Assembly: GCA_037039685.1 (NCBI GenBank)
Contig: JAWNGF010000005.1
Span: forward strand, 1,178,001 to 1,242,000
DNA: 64,000 nt
Direction of reading: 5' to 3'
From: Ceratobasidium sp. AG-K
Lineage: Eukaryota > Basidiomycota > Agaricomycetes > Cantharellales > Ceratobasidiaceae
In this document: positions 55,286 to 64,000 of the stretch, in pieces
Layout of the letters: the number at the start of each line of letters is the position of its first letter
Numbering within the stretch: the stretch's first letter is position 1
The notes under the pieces: generated by a model
Database searches by the model: none
What the model was told of the DNA's origin: nothing
The model's input: the letters and a program-made list of their open reading frames with translations, nothing else
Position numbers and translations under genes: made by a program

Positions 55286-56947
55286 ATGCAGGAATTGTGC
55301 AATCAGCTAGACGGAGCCAATACTCTGCTCAAACGTGCGCTGAGAAAATACCTTGATGCTTCCTCTGCTGTTCAGGAATTCTACAATCAAGCAGGCTCAG
55401 CTGGCATTCCTCTGGAACTGTCTGATCGCGTAGCCAAAGAGTTTTCCTCGCTCGCTTCTTTCGAGAGGAAGCTGAAGCGAATCAAGTCGGCCATTGGCCA
55501 AGTCAGAAACCACTACTACCCTGTTGTTCCTATCCATTCACTCCCACCCGAAATCCTAAGTCGCGTCTTTAGTTTTGTAGTCGGCTCACGACCATGTGGC
55601 GTCGGAGAACACAGTGGCGAGACCATCAAGTTCCCCAAGTATCCCGACGTGCTCACATACGTTTGCTCTCGCTGGCGCCAAATCGCCTTGAACCAGCGTA
55701 ATCTTTGGTCACATATCGATATAGTTCCTTTTCGTAATCTGAGTCGGGGATTTCATGACCGAGCAAAAGTCGCCGCAGCTCGTGCAAACCTGCTGGATAT
55801 CCACTACTATGAGCCATCATTCTCTCGCGATTATGAGGAGAATCTCACTTATCGGCTTTTCAAGCGCATTGGGCCACAAATAAGATCGTTGGAGCTGGTG
55901 GCGCCCACTACATCGGAGTACTTTTGCTTGGATGACGTTCTTACACATTGTTTGGAACACTGTGTCGCAGGAGTTTTCGACCGGCTTACGATTGTTAACC
56001 CCGGGTCTGATGCCCCCGTTTTTTGGCTGGCCAGAGACCCCGACGATAGCGACGACTCGGAATCGGACGATTTGCCAGCGTCACATTGCTGGTTAATGAT
56101 ATCCCCGGACGACCTTGAAGAAATACTGCTGCCGCTTACAGTTCTACGGCTCGACGGTGTATACTTTCCCTGGGATTGTGCGGCATATCATAATCTAGCG
56201 GAGCTCCACCTTCTTTCTAGCCACGCTCCAGAAACCAATGGCAGCATCACCGACTTCGAGCTGATGAACATGTTGACACATAGCCCTAGACTCCAGATGC
56301 TCCACTTTGATCTCCCCATTCGAGCCGAGCTTCCTGATGGGGTCCCCGTCTGCCCGGTGCACCTTGAACAACTGAGAACGCTAAACCTAACCCCAAGAGA
56401 TCCCAGTATGGTCGGATTGGTTCTCCGCTTAATAGCTCCTGGTCGAAATGATCTCAGGTTGTCGATGAGGCTCAAGGCTGCGAACTTACAAGTCTATGAC
56501 GAACATACGATGAAGTTCTTCGAACGGTCGAACGTTGAAATACTTCGAATCAAAGTAGTACATGGAGACACCCAATCCCACATACTGAACATCGCTTTAT
56601 TTATTGATGAAGTGATTCATCCGTTGCATCGACTTCGTGTATTGGTTCTACATGGTCTTTTCTTACTTCATGGGAATGGCCTAGGACCGATTCTGGGCAG
56701 GCGGTCTACTGGCCCGTTACCGCAATTATGCGCAGTGTATATGATTCACTGCTCGGTTGACGTTTCTCTGCTCCAACATATGATCCAGAAGTACTCACCA
56801 AAGACGCTTACGATATGGAATACCCTTGCCCGGAACAATACCACATATCTCTCCACCCAGGAGCTCAAGGCAGCATTCTTATCCGAAAGTTGTCAGCTTG
56901 TTAGCGTTGGTGGCGACAGGCCCAATCCAGTTCAGTACTGGGACTGA
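55286..56947 (+). CDS. F-box-like protein 1, intact member of a tandem trio
   Basis: A single exon of about 553 codons from the ATG at 55286 (MQELCNQLDGANTLLKRAL). Upstream in-frame sequence to 55169 is shared promoter DNA, and in the paralogues it is not coding, so I exclude it. An N-terminal helical part (SAVQEFYNQAGSAGIPLELS) precedes the F-box-like motif IHSLPPEILSRVFSFVV and VCSRWRQIALNQRNLW, the usual pair in basidiomycete F-box-like proteins. An Asp/Ser-rich loop (RDPDDSDDSESDD) interrupts a leucine-rich C-terminal part (VLRLDGVYFPWDCAAYHNL; LRVLVLHGLFLLHG). It ends RPNPVQYWD. It likely presents substrates to an SCF ubiquitin ligase. It is the only member of the trio without a disabling change. 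Confidence 0.85.
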   Translation: MQELCNQLDGANTLLKRALRKYLDASSAVQEFYNQAGSAGIPLELSDRVAKEFSSLASFERKLKRIKSAIGQVRNHYYPVVPIHSLPPEILSRVFSFVVGSRPCGVGEHSGETIKFPKYPDVLTYVCSRWRQIALNQRNLWSHIDIVPFRNLSRGFHDRAKVAAARANLLDIHYYEPSFSRDYEENLTYRLFKRIGPQIRSLELVAPTTSEYFCLDDVLTHCLEHCVAGVFDRLTIVNPGSDAPVFWLARDPDDSDDSESDDLPASHCWLMISPDDLEEILLPLTVLRLDGVYFPWDCAAYHNLAELHLLSSHAPETNGSITDFELMNMLTHSPRLQMLHFDLPIRAELPDGVPVCPVHLEQLRTLNLTPRDPSMVGLVLRLIAPGRNDLRLSMRLKAANLQVYDEHTMKFFERSNVEILRIKVVHGDTQSHILNIALFIDEVIHPLHRLRVLVLHGLFLLHGNGLGPILGRRSTGPLPQLCAVYMIHCSVDVSLLQHMIQKYSPKTLTIWNTLARNNTTYLSTQELKAAFLSESCQLVSVGGDRPNPVQYWD

Positions 56948-57607
56948 CATTGATGGATTGCATCTTGGCTTTGAAGCTCCAATCGTCCATCCCCCTCCCT
57001 TCCATTCCTGATATTCATTCCACTAGTTCCTGCTTTGAAATTTGATGCAACACTTTTGGGCAATTCAAGTTCTTCGCGTTGGTGTTGGTAATCCCAGTTA
57101 TTCTGCTTGCGTTTGTTTGTATCTCTTGCGTTCAGCTTGGGCAGTATGCAGTGCAAATTGCTATGTATGCGCCCCGTATATGTATGCATTTATTTTTGAT
57201 AGCGTGGCGTCGTTTTATTCCTTGAAGGTTTGCCCTGGATAATGAGGGCTTTTAGTACTGTAGTGTATTGACAGCTTATGATAAGTTCGGGTTGAAGCAT
57301 AGAGCATTCTAACAAGCGACTTATCAATTTGGCTTCAATCCTGCTGGCGAAATGACAAGAAAAATGTGGCTCATGCGCTTTGGGGATGAAAACCAAGAGC
57401 TAGTCAAATGGGTGCCCAACTATAACTTGTATGAAACCGAATTGATTGATACCATGATACAGCAATTAGGGGATCTTTTGAGCTTGATGAGAGTAGCGGA
57501 AATCACCTGATTGTTTATCGTGTCAGGCGCTTCTCCAAGGTCGACTGCGTCGTGCCGGGATTCATTCATCCAAATACATTACAAATGCCAGCTTGAGAAA
57601 AAAGGCC
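56948..57607. other. Spacer between F-box-like genes 1 and 2
   Basis: About 660 bases of 3' untranslated and spacer sequence, with no gene recognised. Part near 57300-57600 has no clear counterpart downstream of gene 2. Confidence 0.4.
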
Positions 57608-57688
57608 TTCAACTCGGGCATGTTCGACGCGGATGACTTGCCCCGGTCTCATCGTTGGTTGCTTGTACCTCCAAATGATCTATAATAG
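57608..57688 (+). pseudogene. Fragment of another F-box-like paralogue
   Basis: About 25 codons read FNSGMFDADDLPRSHRWL and LVPPNDL before TAA TAG. They match SSMFDMDDLPPSHRWLLVSP of gene 2. The fragment is cut off on both sides and is followed at once by the shared 5' block of gene 2, as expected from unequal crossing-over in a tandem array. Confidence 0.8.
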
Positions 57689-57690
57689 GA

Positions 57691-57882
57691 TGCTCGTTGT
57701 CCGTTGGTCGCAGCCTCTGATGCATCCATGGCAGTTCGAGCAACAGGCCTAGTACAGACGGCTTGGGTTAGGCAAGATAAATGACGTCACGCGGCAGATT
57801 CAGTGCTTGGCGCTTCAAGGTCCGTGTCTAGTCGGAATCCGTTTCTCCCAAACCGTCATTGGTCGAGAAAATTTCAGTCAGC
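57691..57882. repeat. 5' block shared by F-box-like genes 1 and 2 (second copy)
   Basis: Second copy of the 55105-55285 block, with many identical stretches including the TGACGTCACGCGGCAG word at 57782. It ends at the gene 2 ATG. It shows that the promoter was duplicated with the gene. Confidence 0.75.
57782..57789. promoter_or_regulatory. TGACGTCA site of F-box-like gene 2
   Basis: A perfect palindrome 93 bases before the gene 2 ATG, at the same place as in gene 1. Confidence 0.55.
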
Positions 57883-59560
57883 GTCATGCAGGAATTGTTC
57901 AATCAGCTAGACGATGCCAATACTCTGCTCAAACGTGCGCTGAGAAAATACCTTGATGCTTCCTCTGCTGTTCAGGAATTCTACGATCAAGCGAGCTCAG
58001 CTGGCATTCCTCTGGAACTGTCGGATCGCGTAACCAAAGAGTTTTCCTCGCTCGCTTCTTTCGAGAGGAAGCTAAAACGAATCAAGTCGGTCATCGGCCA
58101 AGTCAGAAACCATTACTATGGTGTCGTCCCTATCCATTCACTCCCGCTCGAGACCATGAATCGCATATTTAGTATTGTAGTCGGCTCGCGACCATGTGGG
58201 GTCAAGGAGCGCAGTGGCGAGACAATCACATTCCCGAAATATCCCGACCTGCTCACGCACGTTTGCTCTCGATGGCGCCAAATCGCCTTGAACCAGCCTA
58301 GTCTTTGGTTCCACATTGACATCGTCCCTTTTCATAGCATGAGCCGGGGAGTTCATGCTCGAGCAAAAGCCGCCGCGACTCGCACAAACTTGTTGGATAT
58401 CCACTGTTATGAGCCGTCGTTCTCTCGAGGTTCTGATGCAAATACCACTTATCAACTGCTCGAACAGATTGGGCCACAGATTAGATCGCTGGAACTGGTT
58501 GCACCCGCCACATCGGACGAGTTTGCATTGAACCATATCCTTGCGGACTGTTTGGAACAGTCAGTCCCGGGGGGTTTCGAGCAGCTTATGATTACAGATC
58601 TTACGGATGTCGCCCCTGTTTTTTGGCAGGCCAGAGACTACCACGATGACGACAGCGACGACTCAAGCATGTTCGACATGGATGACCTGCCCCCGTCGCA
58701 TCGCTGGTTGCTTGTATCTCCAAACGATCTCGAAAAAATATTACTTCCTGTCACGGTTCTACGACTCGATGGTACCTACTTCCCGTGGAGTCATCATGCA
58801 TATCATAATCTGACGGAGCTGAGCCTTGTCGCTAGCCGTAAACCGGAAACCAGTGTCGCCGAATCCGAGCTGGTACATATCTTGACACATTCCCCTCGGC
58901 TCCAGAGTTTCCACTTTGGTCTCTCTGTCACAGCCGAACTTCCCGATAGTACCTCTTGGGAACCGGTTTGCCTCGAGTATCTGCATACGCTGAACCTTAC
59001 TCCAAAGGAGCATAGGGTAGTTGGTTTGGTGCTTCGTTTACTTGCCCCCGGTCAAAATGCCCTCAAGTTGTCAATCCGATTCAGCAGCGAGACTTCACGA
59101 GTTTATGACAACTATGCGATGCAGTTCTTTCAACGGTCCAACGTGGAAACGCTTCATGCTAGTATTGAGTATGAGCAGATTTCGGATGAATCGATGGACG
59201 ATGTTTGGCTTGTTGATGAGCTGGTCCGCCCACTCCGCCGGCTCCGTATCTTGGCTCTGCAGAGCTTTTGCTTTTCATGCGAGCGACCTCGCCCCTAGAC
59301 CGGATGGAGCTCTTGCTAGTCCTGAGCATCGTCTAGATGCGGTGTACATAATCAGTTGTTCAACTACCCTCGCCTCGCTTCAGCAGCTTATTCAGAGGCA
59401 CCCAGCGAGTATAGTAACCTTTTGGAGGACATTCGCCCGTAGTGGACAGAATTTTGTCTCCGGCCAGGAGCTCGAGACGACTTTTATATCCCAGAATTGT
59501 CGGTTCGTTAGCGTTGACCGTGAAAGGCCAAATCCAATTGAGCATTGGAGCCAGGATTAA
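57883..59560 (+). CDS. F-box-like protein 2, frameshifted near its C-terminus
   Basis: This paralogue of genes 1 and 3 starts at the ATG at 57883 (MQELFNQLDDANTLLKRAL). The F-box-like block reads IHSLPLETMNRIFSIVV, then VCSRWRQIALNQPSLW. The acidic loop DYHDDDSDDSSMFDMDD is longer than in gene 1. At about 59264-59298 the first frame ends after LRILALQSF in a stop, while the expected C-terminus (HRLDAVYIISC, TLASLQQLIQRHP, FISQNCRFVSVDRERPN to IEHWSQD) continues in another frame to 59560. No GT...AG intron explains the jump, so one base has been gained or lost. If the shift is real, about 85 residues are lost. Identity to gene 1 is high over the first 200 residues and lower after it. Confidence 0.8.
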
Positions 59561-60253
59561 GCCCTAGTTTTGGAGTCAAAATTATTTATTTCCAGCTCTC
59601 CCACTTCTGGTATTTGTTTTGCTGGCTCTCTCCGTTCAAATTTCGGTGTGTGTTCTCTGTAAAATTTAAATGCATTAGAATGATGTTAGGCATTGGATTT
59701 TTACTCGTACCTGTATCCTCAAGTTTGGGTTATATAACGCGTTGCACTAGTTCTTGTGCGTGTAGTCCACATGTGTCCGGACGATCCGAGCGCTTCGGGT
59801 TGATATCAGTAATTCAGGCTGTTTTGCTCGTGCTGGTTTGTATTCCCGACGTTTAGGTGGGACGGGGCGTTGTGAGTTCTGATGCGTGCAGTTCATATAT
59901 GCACCAGTTTCATAATGTATTCCGTCAGTCTTTGCTCGCCAGGTGATTTTTTTGAGCTAGAAACATGTGCTCATCTGGAACTATGACTCATTGGTGGCTC
60001 AATTTCGATTGAAACGCAGAGTGACCCAATGAACCCATCCCTCCCCCTTTAGCCCAGCTTTCGTGGATGGAGTGACATAAACTGTAATGCGTGTATTGTG
60101 TGAATGCAATACGAGAGCTAGGCTAACTCCTGTTTCCTTGAGGCTGTATGTATGAACACGCAACAACGTCAGCAAAAATGGAATATGCTCCTGAGCACTC
60201 TGCAGGATTTTAGGTTTTCGATGAGAACCACACGATAAACTCGACTGGGACAA
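59561..60253. other. Spacer between F-box-like genes 2 and 3
   Basis: About 700 bases with no recognised gene. A minus-strand frame at 59999-60262 has no family match. Confidence 0.4.
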
Positions 60254-60261
60254 CGACGTCA
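60254..60261. promoter_or_regulatory. CGACGTCA site of F-box-like gene 3
   Basis: Differs by one base from the TGACGTCA palindrome of genes 1 and 2, with the same ACGTCACGCG context. It lies 93 bases before the ATG. CTGGCGCTTC follows in all three promoters. Confidence 0.5.
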
Positions 60262-60354
60262 CGCGCCTACCTGGCGCTTCCCCTGGTCGATCCGGGTCAC
60301 GTCAGATTCCGCGCTTGCCGAGACATCGTCAGCTAAGAAAATTTAGTCCTCATC

Positions 60355-62025
60355 ATGGAAGATTTATTCAGTCAGCTAGATGAGGCGAATTATCTGCTCA
60401 AACACGCGTTGGAAAAGTATCTCGCTGCGTCCTCCGCTATTCGAAAATTCTACCAGCAAACAAGCTCCACCGGTATCCCTCTGGAACTTTCGAATCGCAT
60501 TACTACTGAATTCTCTTCACTTGCTTCCTCCGAAACGGAGCTGGGACAAATCAAGTCGATCATTGGCCAAGCTAGGAATTATTATTTTGCTGTTGTCCCC
60601 ATTCATTCGCTTCCGCTTGAGATCCTGAGTCGCATCTTTAGTCTAGTCGTCGGCTCAAGGCCATGTGGGGTCAAGGAACGCAGTGGCGAGATTATCACAT
60701 TCCCCAAGTACCCCGACTTTCTTGCACAAGTTTGCTCGCGCTGGCGTCAGATTGCCCTGAACCAGCCTGATATTTGGTCGCACGTAGATATTGTCCCTTA
60801 CCATTGTCTGAGCCCGGGCTTTCAGGCTCGAGCAGAGGCTGTCGCAACTCGCGTGGACTTGTTGGACGTTCACTGTTACGAGCCGTGCTACCATCATGAT
60901 TTTAATGATCTTCCCACTCTCCAATTTCTCTCGCGGATTGGACCACAGATTAGGTCTTTGGAGCTAGTTATACCAAATACAGCGGAAGAGTTTGGCATGG
61001 ACGAAATCCTTGCACGCTGTTTGGTAGAAGCTGTCCCTGGGGTATTCAACAAGCTTGTAATTACAAATACCGGCTCTGATGCTCCTGTTTTCTGGGAGGC
61101 TAGAGACGGCGATACCGACGATACCGATCACAGCGATGACATAGATGACTTACCACTCTCACATCGATGGATGTTCATTTCTCCAAATACTCTCGAAGAA
61201 GTACTGCGCCCTGTTACAATCCTACGTCTTGATGGCTCATATTTCCAATGGAATCACCCAGCATACCATAGTTTATCCGAGCTTTGCCTAATCGCTAGCC
61301 ATGACCCGGACACTAGCATCACTGAATCCGAACTCGTGAATATATTCATGCGTAGTCCTAGACTTCAGGCGCTCCACTTTGGTCTCTCCATTCGAATTGA
61401 ACTTCCTGGCGGTACTCTCGGGGCACCGACGCGCCTCCCATATCTAAAATCACTGAAGCTGACTTCAAGGGACGACATTGGGGTTGGCTCAATATTCCGT
61501 GTGCTAGCTCCTTGTCAAACTCCTCTTGAAGTCTGTCTTGATTTTAGCAGCAGGATTTCGCAAGTTTATGATTCTAGCGCAATTGGGTTTCTTGAAGAGT
61601 CGAATGTCCCAACACTCCATGCTATTATATCACATGAGGATTCAATTCCAAGTTATCTAACACGGAGTTTGTCACTTCTCGAGGAGCTGACTCGCCCACT
61701 GCGTCAACTTCGCAACTTGGTTCTTGAAAACCTTTATTTACCCAATGAAGATGACTTGATGTCTGATTCGGACGCTATTTCGACCAGTCCTATACATCGT
61801 TTGGACACCCTTTAATTGATCAAGTCAACAGCTCACCTCGCAGCACTTCAACGGATGATCCGAAGGTATCCGCCAAATAGGCTCATTCTCTGGGCCACTT
61901 ATGCTCAGGATGGTCACAATATCATCTCTAACAAGCAACTCGAGATGGTTTTATCCGAGACCTGTCAGTTTGTTAATGTCAGTGAGGAAGGGCCGAACCC
62001 GATTGAACACTGGAAGTGGAGTTGA
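60355..62025 (+). CDS. F-box-like protein 3, interrupted by one stop codon
   Basis: The ATG at 60355 starts MEDLFSQLDEANYLLKHAL. F-box-like motif IHSLPLEILSRIFSLVV and VCSRWRQIALNQPDIW are followed by the acidic loop RDGDTDDTDHSDDIDD and the leucine-rich part. After HRLDTL a TAA (61813-61815) stops the frame at 486 residues. The same frame stays open beyond it and encodes the family C-terminus: HLAALQRMIRRYPPNRLIL, LSETCQFVNVSEEGPN and IEHWKWS, to 62025. The aligned residue in genes 1 and 2 is Tyr, so one third-position substitution explains the stop. The gene is the most diverged of the three. Either a truncated protein is made or the gene has recently decayed. Confidence 0.82.
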
Positions 62026-62378
62026 TGGGTGTTCCCTGTTTTCGGGGGTCATGATGCTTGTCTCTTTGTCGCTTCTTGGTTTCGTTTTGCTGGCTTCTAC
62101 TACTATAATCTTGGTGTGGTCTTTGGGCGATTCAGAGCCTATGTGCACACCTATTGAGACTGTATTTTGAATTGTGTTTATTTATTTCTCGGCGTTGATG
62201 TGTGAAGAGATTCCAGAGCACCGTGGCAGCTGCCTGGAATTTAGGGACGAACCGACTGCGATTTGTGAACTCAACACGTGGTCATCTACAAAGGGCAGGC
62301 GCTTGTCCGGTTGCCACCATCCTAACCTTGCCACCCTGAAGCATTCTTGGTATTAAACACCTCCACAAACACACCAGT
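62026..62378. other. Spacer before the BTB gene
   Basis: About 350 bases without a gene; it should hold the 3' end of gene 3 and the BTB promoter. Confidence 0.35.
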
Positions 62379-63845
62379 ATGAACGAAACGAGTCCTTCCA
62401 GCGAGGAAACGCGTGGCTCGACCCCTGACGTTGCTTCCGAGAGGAACAATGCGTACCCACGCAGGCAGGATCCAACATATTATTACCCGGACGGTAGTGT
62501 CGTATTTTTGGTGGAAAACATACTCTTTAAGGTATGCAGTTTTCCTCATTTTGGGACAGCAGTCCTGAGCTAACGGGTTTAATGGAAATACCCAAGCTCC
62601 AAGCATCGTTAATCCTTCCACTTGATTCGGTTCTACCTGTCTTCAAACATGGCAGCCACCGGTACCCTACAGGCGTCGAGAATCTGCCACAAGACATAAC
62701 ACAGAGTAATGATACCAACCCAATCGCACTCGCCAATATTACCGCAAGTCAGTTTCGCAACTATCTTTTTGCACAGCTTGGCCGGTTAGTCCTATGATTC
62801 TTCACCCGGTTATGTCATTCCACAGCGACTAATGTACACGGTGCCTGCGCTTAGTCCACATGACCCAGCGTGCTGGGCGTTTTTCACAGATGCCAAATCC
62901 AGAGATAAACACAATCGGGATCTGTTAGTGCGCTATCTCGATGTCGCCTCTCTTGCACATCAGTTTGGAATGTCTATGTCTGAAGCATGGGCGATATCGC
63001 AGCTCGAACTCGTTCTTGAGTCAATGTACGAGCTAGCCGAGGAGAGCTGGGACAAGGACACACTACTTCGGCTTAACACTTACGCACGTACGGTCGGAAA
63101 ACCGAAGCTAAGATCCTTGAGTTTGAATTTTATCCAGTATTTCGTTAGTATCTCGACGGTGCCAGACAACCTGTTTCTTGGCCAGACGATGGGGCAAAAT
63201 GAATCCGGGTCGAATCTCGACACATGCGTACAACTTTATCAAGAGCCTAATCTGCCTAACCACGATCTTGCTTTGTTTGGTTGCGTCTTTGCGGCTATCC
63301 TATCCCTCGGTCATCGCTCTACCACCTGGACTTCAAAGCTTAGTCGTAAAGATAGAGGAATCATGTATGCCGCCCAGGTTCAGCTGGTCTCTTTATCAAG
63401 TGAGCTGGGGAGCCTAGAGTGGCTAAGCTCAGGTATCCCACCACTCATAACAGAGAGCTGCTCTACTTGTAGAAGTCGACTTGAAGTAACTTAGAAGCAG
63501 CATTTTAGGGGACGTGGGAATCTTGGATCCTCTATTCCCCTGAAAGATGTGACCACGCTTGCGCAATTGCCACAAAATCGTCGACATTTTATTCGCCTCT
63601 CAAGCCAGCTCATCGAAGAGCTCCAAGGTACACCGCAAGCAGCAAACACTCCTACAGCGCGGAGCCCGACTCGCCACTACCCATTCATTTGGTTAACTTC
63701 CATCAGCGCAGACGGTCAAGCAACCAATCCGGAAGGACATAAAGCGGAGTGTGAGCGCCTGGACGAGCTCCTTGATAATCTAGATCTTTACGTTCAACCG
63801 GTGTACGAGGAACTCGCACGTCGTTACCAAGAATTCGCTTTGTAA
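62379..63845 (+). CDS. BTB/POZ-domain protein with two apparent breaks
   Basis: The ATG at 62379 opens a disordered head, then YYYPDGSVVFLVENILFK, the start of a BTB domain as found in large basidiomycete families. The next piece (FSSFWDSSPELTGLMEIPKL) is one base out of frame at about 62530. It leads to ASQFRNYLFAQLGR, then an intron with a GTTAGT donor and GCTTAG end joins PHDPACWAFFTDAKS, YLDVASLAHQFGMSMSEAW and TLLRLNTYARTVG. The frame runs to CSTCRSRLEVT and a TAG (63492-63494). Beyond it the same frame is open and coding-like: KQHFRGRGNLGSSIPLKD, RLSSQLIEELQG and LDLYVQPVYEELARRYQEF, ending at 63845. BTB proteins can act as cullin-3 adaptors. The two breaks are either decay or sequence error. 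Confidence 0.7.
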
Positions 63846-64000
63846 GCTTATCTTCAACATGCCACTAGGTAGTAACTGATCATTTTGTGGTATAGATGTT
63901 TGATCTAAGCGTCCGCAGTCGTGATTCGTCCTATGTGATTAAGTGCAGAGTATCATCATCTCATGCGCATACCCCAATAAGGAAATGTCAGCTCATCTCG
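63846..64000. other. Right edge, no gene seen
   Basis: The last 155 bases hold the presumed 3' end of the BTB gene. Nothing else is recognised. Confidence 0.4.

Overview
This window looks like nuclear DNA of a filamentous basidiomycete. A Rhizoctonia/Ceratobasidium-type Agaricomycete is my inference from gene content: a NACHT-WD40 receptor, TKL-like kinases, and repeated F-box and BTB families. Nearly every gene is split by short introns of about 45-60 nt with GT...AG ends, and a few are best explained by GC...AG ends. No rRNA, tRNA, CRISPR array or autonomous transposon was recognised.

Left part (1-15 kb). On the minus strand: the 5' two thirds of a fungal tRNA ligase (runs off the left edge), a RING/coiled-coil protein, and a YheT/EMB8-type alpha/beta hydrolase. 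On the plus strand: a decayed tandem-kinase gene, then a small kinesin-like gene. After these come two inverted repeats and a fragment of an ERG6-like gene.

Middle (15-33 kb). A large minus-strand NACHT/WD40 receptor with about 15 WD40 units is followed by a gene-poor stretch. A nearly perfect 254-bp-arm foldback element lies 29 bp beyond the stop codon of the full-length ERG6 sterol C24-methyltransferase. ERG6 diverges from DNA2, the replication helicase/nuclease. DNA2 converges on a Rab7/Ypt7-like GTPase that has an altered switch II and no visible prenylation tail.

Right part (33-64 kb). This holds the complete minus-strand copy of the tandem kinase: a kinase-like domain with GFG in place of DFG, followed by a canonical kinase domain. 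It is the inverted paralogue of the decayed copy at 8-11 kb. Then come an F-box gene, a fusion of an Aim32-type thioredoxin-like ferredoxin with an adrenodoxin-type ferredoxin, a tiny twin-CX(n)C gene resembling NDUFAF8, a small secreted protein, a Zn2Cys6 regulator, three C2H2 zinc-finger genes, an unrecognised gene, three tandem F-box-like paralogues with a shared TGACGTCA-type promoter site, and a BTB/POZ gene.

How the genes relate. They are not an operon or an obvious metabolic cluster. Housekeeping genes (TRL1, ERG6, DNA2, the redox fusion) are interleaved with expanded signalling, ubiquitin-adaptor and receptor families. Two themes stand out. First, several NTPases or kinases carry a changed catalytic motif: GFG, DLAGSG, WDTTGQE. 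Second, several genes, including DNA2, are broken by a single base, so part of the apparent decay may be error in the assembled sequence. All exon structures were built by eye from reading frames and splice signals. Paralogue alignments inside the window support the kinase and F-box models.
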